Origin: Balamuthia mandrillaris
Taxonomy: Eukaryota > Discosea > Longamoebia > Balamuthiidae
Length of the DNA stretch: 64,000 nt
Reading direction: 5' to 3'
Assembly (NCBI GenBank): GCA_031835245.1
Contig: JAVKOQ010000031.1
Span: forward strand, 1-64,000
Shown one piece after another: positions 54,419 to 64,000 of this stretch; positions within the stretch are counted from its first letter, which is position 1, and each line of letters starts with the position of its first letter. A model generated the notes under the pieces. The model was not told the origin of the DNA. It was given only the letters and a program-made list of their open reading frames with translations, and did not search any database. Position numbers and translations under genes: made by a program.

Positions 54419-55428
54419 CGTTTTCATTTTGATTCTCGTTTAGCTTTTATCTTCCGTTTCCTTTTCTTCTTCTAATCTTCGACGTACAGCAAAGATTCTC
54501 TCTCCCTCCTACACACATTGCACGCCATTTCACAACGACCCGACTTTCCCTCCTTCTCTTTGGGTGCCTGCACTATCGATCCGCAGGACCAATCCTACGA
54601 TCCCTCTCCTCTAATAGACTACATGCGAACGCTTGGCATTCCTTACTTCTTTGAGTCGCAAGGTCTTATAGAGCAAGCCAAGTGCTATGGACCTACCTCC
54701 ATTTGCAGCTGGTGTTCTCGCATGAAGAGAGGCCTACTGTACAGCTGCGCGCGAAGAGAGGGATATAACGTCCTTGCTTTGGGTCAACATTTGGTTTGTC
54801 TCAGCGTTAGCTTCTTTCTTCCTTTTCTTAACTTTTTTTTCTTTGACAGGATGACCTAGCAGAGAGCTTCATGATGTCCGCTCTTCACAACGGGCAACTG
54901 CGCACCATGAAAGCCTGTTACATGAACGACGCGGGAGACATTCGCATTATTCGTCCTTTTGTTTACGCGCGAGAGAGGACTCTTCGCGATTTCGCGCTGC
55001 AAAGCCGCTTCCCGGTCATCTCAGAGAACTGTCCGGGTTGCTTCGAGCAGCCCAAGGAGCGGTATCGCGTGAAGCAGCTGTTGACGACGCAGGAGCATCT
55101 CTTCCCCAACGTTTATTCCAACCTTTTGCGAACTATGAAACCACTTTTGGAGATGGGAAGCGAGAAGATGAAGCAGAACGAAGGAGGGGAGAATGCGGAT
55201 GAGGCGGTGCAAGCAGAAGGAGGAGAAGCAAGAGTCGTGGACGCTCGAACAGCCAAGAAGAAGAGACAGATGGCAAAACAACAACGTGGTGGAGGAACGA
55301 AGAAAACGGAGAAGGAGAAGGAGAAGGAGAAGGAGAAGGAGAAGGAGATGGAGATGGAGATGGAGATGGAGAAGGAGATGGAGATGGAGAAAGAAAAGGA
55401 GAGAGAAAAGGAAGAAGAACAGAAATGA
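50977..55428 (+). CDS. cysteine desulfurase (NifS-like) fused to TtcA-type tRNA 2-thiolase
   Basis: Multi-exon gene of very roughly 1,100-1,200 residues. A Pro/Ser-rich leader (PPPPPPPSSSSSS) is followed by a class-V aminotransferase: IQYCDYTASGKALDFIE, YANTHTGTS, VFTGSGAT, VFVGPYEHHSNLLPWRE, SAASNVTGI, FWDYASAAPYV (PLP Asp), IFISPHKFIGG (PLP Lys), GIQARGGCACAGP (catalytic Cys loop), RPGFVRLNFHY. After SPFKPNDFLDRVTELLQQ and an acidic linker comes the PP-loop ATPase VLLGLSGG/KDSLSLLH (intron inside the motif), CSWCSRMKRGLLY (CxxC), LGQHL/DDLAES and ENCPGCFEQPKERY. This is the TtcA order, which makes 2-thiocytidine at tRNA position 32 in bacteria. The tail is Lys/Glu/Met hexamer low complexity. 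One polypeptide thus carries both sulfur release and thiolation. No presequence is clear. Confidence 0.85.
55300..55400 (+). repeat. GAGAAG/GAGATG hexamers in coding tail
   Basis: Tandem hexamers encode the Glu-Lys/Glu-Met C-terminal tail of the desulfurase-thiolase fusion. Probably length-variable. Confidence 0.85.
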
Positions 55429-55598
55429 CTCCTCAGTTCAGATTGACTGTTTAATTCATTAATTTGGACCAATCGGCATTAAGCAATGCTTTTCCTTATT
55501 TTTCCTTTTTGTAATCAATGATTGGGGTTGACAAGGAAAACACCCCAACAACATTTCCCATTCGCTAAACAACGCAGAAGAAGAAGAAAAAAACATCG

Positions 55599-56835
55599 AT
55601 GGAAAGGAACAAGACGAAGCGATGGAAGAAGGATCAAGAGGGGACAGAGGCACAGAGGAAGAAAGACAGCAGAAGAAGAAAGAAGAAGACCGTTCGCAAC
55701 GCAGGAACCACGGTGGTGCATCGAACGAGAAGAAAAACATGGGGCGGTCTCTCTCGTTCTCTTCGCCACAGCAGCGCGTTTGTGTTGCGTGACCTTGCGA
55801 AAACCTCTTCTTCCATAAGAAGGGATTCAGATCTGAAGCGAGACGATGAAGAGGACGAAGGAGAAGAAGCAGACAAACAGTTTCTTCGACATTTGAGAGA
55901 AGGACAGTTGAAGGCGCAACAACAACAACAATGTAAAGATAAAGAAAAAGATGACAACAAAATAACGAGAGCAGAAGAAAGAAGAAGACGATGGAAAGAA
56001 GAAGAAGCGAACAAAGAGAACGAACTGAAAGGAAGCGCTGGCCTCTATCAAATGCTTCGGAGAGGATATCTCTTATCTCTTCAACAGCAACTACCCCAAA
56101 CAAAATGCTCAAAACGGGAAGACAAATCACCACCAGGTCAACAAGAAGAAGTAACAACAAACCAAAAAGCAAAAGAAAGACCGAAAGAAGAGGTGGGAGA
56201 TGAGAAAGAGATAAAAACTTGCAGCATAATGACGTATAACACAGTTTTACCCATTCGTTGCAACGTCAGAAGACACAGTTTAAGCGAATTGGAAGATGCA
56301 GAAGACAGGAAGAGGAAGCGGAAGCAGAAGATGATGGCAGAGGCAGTCACGTATTGCAATCGCGTCAGCGATGAACTGTATCAAAGGGCAGGAGGGCGAC
56401 TGTATATCCTTTCATTTGAATGTCATAACCAAGACGATGAACGGCTTTGTGACTTCATCAAACCACAACTACAGCATGACGTGCAAGAACCTGAAGAAGA
56501 GCAAGAAGAGGAAGAAGAAGGTAGAAGAGGTTTCGTTGTGAGAGTGAGATGGGCTTTACCGGTGGACCTTGGAGGTAGCTCTCGCATTCTTGTCACTCGT
56601 GCCTTTTTTTTTCTTATTGGTTTGTTTGCTTGTTTGTGACACAGGGGATACATCACAAGCAGAAAGCTTGGCAGAGTGGCTTCAAGCACACGTTCCACCG
56701 GAAGACCCTTCGCTCGTGGAAAGCCGGATGGGAGTCTTTCACGAGGTCGACTTGTGCCAATATCAGGCACGAATGCGAGCACTGTGCCAGCGACATCCGT
56801 TGCTCCCACCCACCACTCACGGACTCTTCCCATAA
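55599..56835 (+). CDS. unrecognised Arg/Lys/Glu-rich protein
   Basis: Two exons (55599-56574, 56645-56835), 388 residues; the splice restores frame (VDLGGDTSQAE). The first about 220 residues are highly charged and Arg/Lys/Gln/Glu-rich, ending with SAGLYQMLRRGYLLSLQQQ and basic/acidic linkers. The C-terminal third looks folded: YNTVLPIRCNVRRHSLSELE, AVTYCNRVSDELYQRAGGRL, YILSFECHNQDDERLCDFIK, VVRVRWALPVDL, GVFHEVDLCQYQARMRAL. I do not recognise the family. Basic composition would suit a nuclear or nucleic-acid-associated protein (inference). It starts 170 bp after the desulfurase-thiolase stop on the same strand. Start is the first ATG with the longest open frame. Confidence 0.7.
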
Positions 56836-57203
56836 GATGTTATGCCCATTCTTCGTGCCCTAGGTCACCCCACAAACGGAACGTGTTTGAAGACAAAGAC
56901 TATTTCGTGATCTCTCATAATTAAAGCCAATTGCTGCGAAACAAACCACAGCAAATAACGTCCAGTGCCATGTGAGATGAGCCACACTAAGGGGTGCTGG
57001 ACACTTTTCAAAATAGCGTGAGCCTAGACCCCTCCACCCAACCAGGTTCATAGAATATAATTACCGTTTTTCCGCCTTTTCCTTCTTCCTTTTCTTCCTA
57101 TTTCCGCCCCAAAATACTATAGCGGGGAGAGGGAGGGATATCTTTTCTTTTCAGTCATTATTTTTTGTTTTAAACAAAGAGACGTTGAAGAATAAAGCAA
57201 GGA
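56836..57203. other. intergenic, no feature recognised
   Basis: 368 bp between two same-strand genes: 3' end of the unrecognised basic protein and promoter of the GNAT gene, with a T-rich block before 57120 and a TTTTAAACAAAG stretch just upstream of the GNAT leader. No RNA gene recognised. Confidence 0.4.
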
Positions 57204-57863
57204 ATGAGCCAAAGTGACACGAGGTGCGGCAGCGTCCTGCCTCGTCGGCTGGACGTTCGCCCCGTCTCTCCCTCCAACCTGGACCAGCTGCACGCCCTCA
57301 TCCTGGAGTTTGCTCGCTCCACCAACTACCAGCCGCCGAGCGGGGCCACCCTCTGCACCCGCCAAGGCCTGGCCAAGCACCTCTTGGGTCCCAAGCCCAA
57401 GGCCCTGGCCTTCCTCTTCTACTACCACGGGGAGCCGGTCGGCTACGCCACGGCCTACTTCAGCTTTCGCACCTTTCGTGGCCAGGCCCTCCTCGTCGGC
57501 GAGGACGTCTACGTGAGGCCCCAGTTCCAGCAACAAAAGTTCGGGTTGGAGATCCTGGCCTTCCTGGCCAAGCTCTCCAGGGATGAGGGCTGCGAGACCT
57601 CGAGGGGCGGGACGGAGAACGACAACGAGGCCATGAAGCAGTGCTTTCGGTGTGTGGGTAGCCATGAGGTGTCGGGGCCGGCCGACCCGGCCAAGAGGCA
57701 GGTTTATTTTGGGCTGGAAGGAAAGGACAGGGATCGGTTTATTGAGAGGTTTTATCCTTCTTCCACTGCTTCTTCCACTTCCACTTCTTCTTCTTCTTCT
57801 TCTTCTTCTCCTTTGGAAGCGAGCTCACAGCCAGAAGCACCAAAGCAAGTTGCTCGGTTGTGA
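57204..57863 (+). CDS. GNAT N-acetyltransferase (diamine/SAT1-like)
   Basis: Intronless, 219 residues. Core GNAT strand order: LDVRPVSPSNLDQLHALILE, KALAFLFYYHGEPVGYATAY, LLVGEDVYVRPQFQQQKFG (acetyl-CoA loop region), LEILAFLAKLSRDEGC, then NDNEAMKQCFRCVGS, where family members have a Asn-x2-Ala and Tyr/Phe near the active site. This resembles spermidine/spermine or thialysine acetyltransferases, so a small-amine or amino-acid substrate is likely but not proven. The folded part is markedly GC-rich compared with flanks and lacks introns. The last about 40 residues are a Ser/Thr run and disordered tail. A gene transfer origin is possible. Confidence 0.78.
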   Translation: MSQSDTRCGSVLPRRLDVRPVSPSNLDQLHALILEFARSTNYQPPSGATLCTRQGLAKHLLGPKPKALAFLFYYHGEPVGYATAYFSFRTFRGQALLVGEDVYVRPQFQQQKFGLEILAFLAKLSRDEGCETSRGGTENDNEAMKQCFRCVGSHEVSGPADPAKRQVYFGLEGKDRDRFIERFYPSSTASSTSTSSSSSSSSPLEASSQPEAPKQVARL

Positions 57864-57932
57864 TCTTTTTTTTTTGTCTGTGTCATATTAGCCGTAGTGT
57901 GAGCTTTTGTGCATTTTGTTTTTGTTGTTTTT

Positions 57933-60170
57933 TTATAATAGCAACATTTGTTGTTCCTTCAATGACTGTTTGGCTTTTGCTTGCTTATCTTCGTCCTCAT
58001 CGTCATCATCATCCTCATCATCATTGCTCACATGCTCGTTTTCTAGTTCTAGTTCTAGTTCTTGTTGTTGTTGTTGTTGTTGTTCTTGTTCTTCTTGTTC
58101 TTGTTCTTGTTCTTGTTCTTGTTCTTGTTCTTCTTCTTCTTCTTGTTCTTGTTCTTGTTCTTGTTCTTGTTCTTGTTCTTCTTGTGCTTCTTCTATTGTC
58201 GTTGCTTTTTCTTCTAGTCTTTCTTCTTGTTTTGGTTTTAGTCTATATTCTTGTCGTTGTAGCTCTTGCTGTAGTTCTCTTTGTAGTTGTTCCTCGCTTG
58301 TTGGCCGCTCTATTGACAACATCCTCAAGAGGGCCACATGCAAGTCATCGTATCGCAGCTGACCTCGGTATGCTGTCTTGACGACGTTGGTAAAAACGTT
58401 TTGATCTTCTTCGGGTTTGCTGTTTCGTTGCTTTTGGCTCGTTGGAAAGAGGAAACGAATGGCTGGAACAGCTGAAGACTCGCGAAACTCGACTGGCAGT
58501 TCGTTACGGCTGATGTCAAACGTGGCAATCTGCACGTTTTCGTTAAGTTCAAAGGCGACTGCTAACTTGTCCAGCATCATTTGCAACGTCATACATGCCC
58601 CACAAACTGGTGAAGATATAGTGAGAAAAGTATAACGAAGAAGGAAGGGGAAGCGACAGACAAACTTAGAGTACGTACAAGGTCGAATGAATGCCAGCAA
58701 AATAACTTTAGGGGGATGTTCAGCAAGCACAATATTCTTAAGAGTGTTGCTTGTCATCGCTGTAACATGACCAGGCACAGCAAGACTATCTGTAGAAGGA
58801 GAAGAAGGAGCTGAAAAGGAAGAAGGTCGCACTTGTCCAGCTAAAACGTCACCACAAAATTGGGCAACGGTCGGAAAGTCAAATGGAGATTCCATCGAGT
58901 AGGAGGAAGGAGCAGGTACAAAGCAAAGCTCCGAAGCCACATCCACAAAAGCAAAAGTGACAGAGCCACTTTCTAATCCTAAACTCTCCATCAATCTAGT
59001 ATAAGTACTTTTTTTGAAATGAGATGTTAGTTTGAGAGAGCGAGAGAGCGAGAGAGCGAGAGAACGTACTTGTCTACAACATAAACATTCAAACGTCCAA
59101 CAAACGCTTTGAAGACCTCAATTACTTCAGAAAGAAGGAGCAATTTGGCGTCATCGTTGGTTATATCTAGAAAGAAGAGAAGGCTTGGTTTGTTCCTGTA
59201 CGTCATGAGTTGGAAGAAGTTCTGTTCAACTAACAGTTTAACCTGTTTAGTTTAAAGTGAGTGAGAAGAAAAAGAGAGCGACAAAGAGAAGGACACGAAG
59301 AAGCAAAGATCTTACAATAGGTGGATTGTGGTAGAGCCATTGGCTCAATGCTGCTTGAAACTTCTCTCTCTTTAGAGCGAATAGCTTATTTTCTCGTAAC
59401 TGCTCTGCTAAGGTTTTCTTCGCTTCATTTAGCCTGTTTAATGCAGATGCCATTTGCTTTTCTCGTTCGTCTATCTTCGCAACTAGTTCTATCTCCTTGG
59501 CATGCACGAGTTGCGCCTCTTTCGCCCCTTCTTTGTGTATTTCGGTTTTTGGGTCCTTTAGTGCTTCATGTGTTGCATCTTCTGCAATTGTGTGTTTAAA
59601 ATCTTTTTCTGTAGATGTAATATCCTCCTTCGGTTGACCGAATGGTTCCAAAAGAGGTGGAGGAGGAGAAGATAATGAAGAAGAAGAAGAAGAAGAAGTT
59701 GAAGAGGTCGTTGAGCCTCTAGGAGTAGAAGAATAAGAAGAAGGGGAAGAACCGTCTTCCAGTTCTTGTAGGGAAGATAGAGAAGGCCACTGAAAGATAG
59801 AGTGTGGCAGAACATGCTGCAACAAAATTACTAGGGGTTGACGCTTATCCTTTGTGCCGTTTTCAACTTCCATCCTTTGTTTTCTCTCTTCCTCTTTTAG
59901 CTGCTGCAACGCTGCCATAACATTCCTTGCGAGGCCTGGTCTTAACATTGTAAACTTTCTCTGTGCAATTGGGAGGTTTTTCATCACCATCAGTTGCGAT
60001 GTCGTTAACTGTTCATTCGAGTGTCGGGCTATGTGAGTCAGCAAAGTGGAGAGGGGTACAGTTGTTGACAAGATAGTCACGTTGTGGAAGGTGGAAGCTG
60101 TCTCGCTCAATGCTCGATATTCTATTGGCCCAAATAATAGTGTAAGCCTCTCGCTCTCTCGCGCGCGCTT

Positions 60171-60202
<32 letters not shown>

Positions 60203-60203
60203 A

Positions 60204-60242
<39 letters not shown>

Positions 60243-61410
60243 TGCTCCTCTGCAAGAACAAAACGAACCAATAGAAGTATCAAAGGAAGTATCGTCGCTG
60301 GGAAAGACCGCTAAAACTACTTGTTCGCGGATGAGAAGAGAACGATAAAGTTGCTCCAATAGTTCCTCCACAACTGATGATGCCTCTCCTTCAAAATGAG
60401 GTATTGGTATAAGCTCTCTGAAAGAAAAGAAATAACGTTTTGTGCTTGAGAAAGAGAAAGTGAAAGACAGCGGAGAGAGGAGAGGAGAGAGGGAACCTCA
60501 TGATAAATCGTTTAAGGTAATAAGGATCATCACTACCACCATAGCTTGCCGATGATATTTCCCCGCTCCCCTGCCGCAGTCTTTTTGGCATAAAATCAAT
60601 GATTGAAAGGTAATGAGAGTGAAAAAACTGCAATAGAAGATGTATAGGCAAAAGATGATGGAGGAGGAAAAGCAGATGGAGATGAGATGAAGGAATGGAA
60701 AGAGCAACAAACTTCATCATATAGTAAGCCGGCAACCTCCAGGAAAAGAACTTGGAATAGGCCCACAACTCTGCAAAAATGTTGACCCTTCCAAAAGCTA
60801 TAGGCTTTATCAAATTTTCCTCTTGTCGTACCTCTTGTTCCTGTCCTCTTTCTCCTCCTTCGTCTCCACCAAAGCGAAACGCCAATGAAGGCGCCAAACG
60901 ACCGGCCGCTACTTGCGTTTTTAGCTCCGTGTCAACCGCTGCTGCCAACAGCTCAAAGGAGGAGAGGAGGCTGTGAGCTTCCGGCAAATGTGTGGCATAG
61001 AGTTGCACAAAGACGAAACTATGGTTTTGCAGAGTGGAAAGAAAGTTGTTGGCAGTTATTTCGATCACTTTGGTGCTGCTGTCTTCGGTGTCTTCATCGT
61101 AATTTTTGTCGACACTCTCGAACCTGTTGTGAACTGCTTCCTCTTCTTGCTCGAGTTGAATGTGTGAAGGAGGAGGAGGGGTAGAAGGAGGAGGAGGAGC
61201 AGAGGAGGCAGAAGCGACCGCGAAAAAAGGAAACAGAATCAAAAGAGCACAAAGGGTCACCCGGAGCGTCTCTGCGAATGTGGAGCGAACAGGCAGGTTG
61301 CTTCCACCATGCCGATGAAGCTTTTTCAAGGTCCGTCGTTGACCGTCTTGCGCTACGCTAGCCTTCATACCCCATGAGTCCTCCTCGTCTTCGCCCCTTC
61401 GCTTGCTCAT
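57933..61410 (-). CDS. multi-domain thioredoxin-fold protein of the secretory pathway
   Basis: PDI-like. After a basic cytosolic N-terminus comes a hydrophobic segment (TLRVTLCALLILFPFFAVAS) that may be a signal anchor. A first thioredoxin-like domain, VIEITANNFLSTLQNHSFVFVQLYATHL, lacks the CxxC. Middle domains contain WRLPAYYMMKF, HNPPIVKLLVEQNFFQLM, LLFFLDITNDDAK, VVDK and GSVTFAFVDVA. A last thioredoxin domain has the active motif CGAC in FIRPFCGACMTLQMM with VPAIRFLF (cis-Pro region). The C-terminus is a long Gln/Glu repeat and an acidic tail. Several introns, some with CT runs, one just before the CGAC exon. Probably ER or Golgi redox folding factor or tethered thioredoxin (inference). 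Start MSKRRGEDEE is the first ATG. Confidence 0.75.
58030..58210 (-). repeat. Gln/Glu-coding trinucleotide tract
   Basis: Plus strand is TTG/TTC/CTT-rich; minus strand encodes about 55 residues of alternating Gln and Glu in the C-terminal tail of the thioredoxin-fold protein. Confidence 0.9.
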
Positions 61411-61686
61411 CCTTCTTCCCTTCCTTCACTCCCTTTTTTGTTTTATACCTTCCATTTTTAGTAAGAATTCCCCTGTCGACAAATAGTGACGTTAGCTTTC
61501 TCCTTTGATGTAATATCATGACGTGGTATATGTCGACACAGGGTTAAATTGTCACCTTCCAAAAATGGGTTGCGCGACCCTCCAGGCGTTTATCTCAAAG
61601 AGGCAAAAATGCCGCCGCATTTTTTTTTTTGCTTTTATTTGGTTTAAACCTCGGCAGTCGAACCCGGACGGAAAACAATAACGGGA
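61411..61686. other. divergent promoter, thioredoxin-fold and papain homologue
   Basis: 276 bp between divergent starts, with TATACC near 61444, a run of ten T at about 61621 and TTTGGTTTAAACC before the papain leader. No RNA gene recognised. Confidence 0.4.
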
Positions 61687-63331
61687 ATGCACGTGACTAT
61701 CTTCGCATCTCTGCTTGTGGCAATCTTCGCCGTTTCGCAGGTGGCGGCCTTTGTGGAGGACGGCGATGCAATGGCCATCTCCCTGTTTAAGGGGTTCATG
61801 GGCAACCACAAGAAGCAATACGCCACCAGGGAGGAGTTCAACTACAGGCTGTCGGTCTTTAAGGTTTTTAATTTCATCTCAATTCACTTTTCACAATAAG
61901 TGACTGTAAAATAATTACAGGGTAATATGGAAGTGGCCAAAAAGCTTCAAAAGCTGAACCCAGCGGGGTCTTATGGGGTCACCAAGTTCTCTGACCTCAC
62001 ACCAGATGAATTCAAAAAGTTTCACCTGATGCCCAGCTTCAGCCATGAGGACATTGAGGGGGAGGCGGGGCCACTAAATAAAGCTAATTTGAACATGAGG
62101 CAGCTGCAGGACCCTCTACCGCAATCCTTTGACTGGTGCCTATCTCTCTTCCCTCCCTTTTTCAGTTCCTTTCCCTTTCCACCTGAACAAGGCAGTTTTC
62201 AACCAACACAACACCAAAAGGAGAGGTAAAGGAGCTGTTACCGCCGTGAGGGACCAAGGGCGATGTAACTCCGACTGGGTGGGTTTCTTTCCATTTTCAG
62301 TCTTTACCAAACGAAGTGCAAAGATGTTGCGTTGTTCGATGAATAACTAAAAAACGATAGGCCATCACAGTAACGGAGGCGATTGAGTCGGCGTGGTATC
62401 TGGCCGGAAACCCGTTAACTAATCTCTCCGTCTCACAAATCGTGGACTGCGACTCCTTGAGCGATGAGTGTCGGGGCGGCGCTCCCCAACTCGCGTATCG
62501 CTACGTCATAAACGCCGGAGGGCTGGAGTCGGAGGAACAGGTATGATATGAAACCCTTTCTCGTTTTGGTTTTATCATTCCTTTATTCCATGAAGTCACT
62601 CTGTTCTTCATTTACACTTTACAGTATCCCTATCAAAGACCAAGAGGTTGCAAGTGGTGGCCAGCATCAAGAGCTACCTCTACGCCACAACTTCCCACAA
62701 CGAAACGGAAATGCAGATGGTGTTGTACAACCAAGGCCCTCTGTCCGTTTGCGTTTCTTCCACCGACTGGCAACACTACCAACGAGGTTTCTAGTCTTCT
62801 TCCGTTCCCACTTTCGTTCCTTCCCGTTGTTTTTTTTAGGCAAAGTGGTAACCTGTTCTTGGAAACAACAAAAAAAAAAAAAGGAGTAATGACATACTGT
62901 TATGGCATTATGGATCACTGTGCACAGGCAACCGGCTTCACAAGTACATTTTTTTTAATGTTCCTTCTCCGTTCCTCACGGCAGCGGCTAACCGCAAACA
63001 CCACAAGACGTGCAAGGCAGTGATAATGTGACCTATCCCGTTTGGACCATTCGCAATTCTTGGGGTACCCTCATACCCCTTCCCTCTCGCCTTCCATGAT
63101 CCTTCTCTATCTTGTCGCTGCGTTAACCCTAACCATACCACCAACAGGAACGGACTGGGGAGTGGATGGTTACCTCTATTTGGAACGAAACAAGGATTTG
63201 TGCGGTACGTGTTTGCTTTCAGTTTCAGGCTGAAGCCACCTGCCATTAACTTCTGTTTATCCAATTGTGTGTGTGCAGGTGTGGCTGACTTGGCAACCAT
63301 TCCAGTTGTGGACAAGAACACCGTGGTCTGA
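61687..63331 (+). pseudogene. papain-family (C1A) homologue lacking the catalytic Cys, with a frameshift
   Basis: Cathepsin-like. Signal peptide MHVTIFASLLVAIFAVSQVAA, an I29-type propeptide (NHKKQYATREEFNYRLSVFK, GVTKFSDLTPDEF), then mature domain DW/RGKGAVTAVRDQGRC. The canonical CGSC is CNSD, so the nucleophilic Cys is Asp (junction W/AITVTEAIE fits). VDCDSLSDECRGGAPQLAYR, MDHCAQATGF (His retained) and IRNSWG (Asn retained) follow, and the end is normal. After the exon starting YPYQRPRGCK the frame must shift by about two bases (near 62670) to reach VVASIKSYLYATT and QGPLSVCVSS. A splice site cannot explain this. Seven or so introns otherwise keep phase. It is either a non-enzymatic protein with a sequencing error or a decaying gene. 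Confidence 0.7.
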
Positions 63332-63777
63332 GTTTTGGTTCATCATCTTTCTTTTGTCATAAAAAAAAACCCTTCTTGGGTTTCTTTCGGTCTCTATGCT
63401 CTCGTTGCACCTCACCTGGGTAACTTTGCGTACAACGTCATTGCCACTCTCACGGTTCCTCAGTAGAGTCTTGCTCTTTCAATCAGACTTCTCTCTCTAT
63501 GCTGCTATGCTTCTCGCTTCACTTCTCGCCTCCAAGAGAAGAAGAAGAAGAAGAAGAAGAAGAAGAAGAAGAAGAAAAAGTAAAAGAAGAAGAAGAAGAA
63601 GAAGAAGAAGAAGAAGAAGAACAAGAAGAAGAACAAGAACAAGAAGAAAACCTTTAGATACTGTTGCTGCACGTGAAGCTTTGTGAATCGTGGGTAGCGA
63701 TGGTTGAAAGTAAAAAAAAAGTTTTTTGTTCGTTTAGGAAACGACAGACAAAGCAAGAACGCCTTGTGGGTTTGTGT
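63332..63777. other. intergenic with long AAG microsatellite
   Basis: 3' sequence of the papain homologue, then a (GAA)n/(AAG)n tract (about 63535-63652), then the 3' UTR of the MPC1 gene. No gene seen. Confidence 0.6.
63535..63652 (+). repeat. (AAG)n trinucleotide microsatellite
   Basis: Almost uninterrupted AGA/GAA units for roughly 115 bases, with a few AAAAG or ACAAG interruptions. Reads as Lys/Arg or Phe runs in all frames, so no coding meaning is assigned. Confidence 0.95.
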
Positions 63778-64000
63778 TTAGTTGGCTGCTTCAGCCTCCT
63801 TTTTATCCAACAATCTATGATTTTTTGAGAAAGAGAATATAAGTCGTTTACAAAAAAAACAAGATAACAAACAAACAAAGCTAACGTACTCATATTTTGC
63901 TTTTCTGCTGAGCTGATAGAGCTGAACGCACTCGTTGGAGAAATGGCAAGAGAAGAGCAGCATGTTCCTCGGCTTTACCATCCACGCGAACCGCATGAAC
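63778..64000 (-). CDS. MPC1: mitochondrial pyruvate carrier subunit 1, 3' part only
   Basis: C-terminal part of an MPC1-type inner-membrane pyruvate carrier; the gene continues beyond the right edge. Exons to 63890 and 63814-63778, intron 63815-63889, last residues LLDKKEAEAAN. The visible segment has FMRFAWMVKPRNMLLFSC followed by HFSNECVQLYQLSRK, the family's F-M-R-F-A-x2-V-x-P-R-N and C-H-x2-N-E. MPC1 pairs with MPC2 to import pyruvate into the matrix. Confidence 0.88.
   Translation of the reverse strand, partial: FMRFAWMVKPRNMLLFSCHFSNECVQLYQLSRKAKYEYVSFVCLLSCFFCKRLIFSFSKNHRLLDKKEAEAAN

Noticed and set aside
61650..61690. GTCGAACCCGGACGG, which looks like a tRNA T-arm
   Set aside because: The flanking stem does not pair and there is no D-arm or anticodon arm at the right distance.
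63124..63140. TTAACCCTAACCAT, telomere-like
   Set aside because: Fewer than two units and inside an intron of the papain homologue.

Overview
The window is nuclear DNA from a protist with dense, intron-rich genes. Support: short GT-AG introns in most genes (roughly 50-220 nt, often with long CT runs), TATA-like promoters, a polyubiquitin gene, mitochondrial presequences, ER membrane complex subunit 5, a mitochondrial pyruvate carrier, and RasGEF, STE20-like and LRR-kinase signalling genes. The ubiquitin sequence and the gene mix suggest a free-living amoebozoan (Acanthamoeba/Balamuthia-like). This is an inference: no rRNA or organellar marker is present.

Layout. 0.2-3.8 kb: TENA/THI-4 protein and a phosphatidylinositol phosphate kinase, both minus. 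4.6-5.9 kb: a secreted protein of 51 tandem heptads. 6.2-10.6 kb: EMC5, a PPR protein and tetra-ubiquitin. 11.4-17.8 kb: a 2142-residue secreted protein with six DUF4397-like modules. 19.2-24.4 kb: a very large DYRK-like kinase with an SH3-like insertion and a coiled coil. 25.4-30.5 kb: RsmI-type rRNA methyltransferase, geranylgeranyl diphosphate synthase and a LIM protein. 31.2-34.9 kb: two more DUF4397 proteins (one and two modules). 35.2-38.4 kb: an LRR pseudokinase. 39.9-42.5 kb: a multi-pass membrane protein fused to an EcKL/APH-fold kinase. 42.7-50.8 kb: RasGEF, STE20-like kinase and cytochrome b561. 51.0-55.4 kb: a cysteine desulfurase fused to a TtcA-type tRNA thiolase. 55.6-63.3 kb: an unrecognised basic protein, a GNAT, a thioredoxin-fold secretory-pathway protein and a papain homologue with a lost catalytic Cys and a frameshift. 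The right edge carries the 3' part of an MPC1 gene.

The genes are not an operon. Three themes recur: secreted repeat or modular proteins (heptad protein, three DUF4397 paralogues), signalling proteins with unusual architectures, and organelle or RNA-modification enzymes. The most interesting candidate systems are the desulfurase-thiolase fusion, the membrane-receptor-like/EcKL fusion, the heptad protein and the DUF4397 family. Splice sites were assigned by eye from GT/AG, reading phase and family conservation. Spans run from start to stop codon with introns included.
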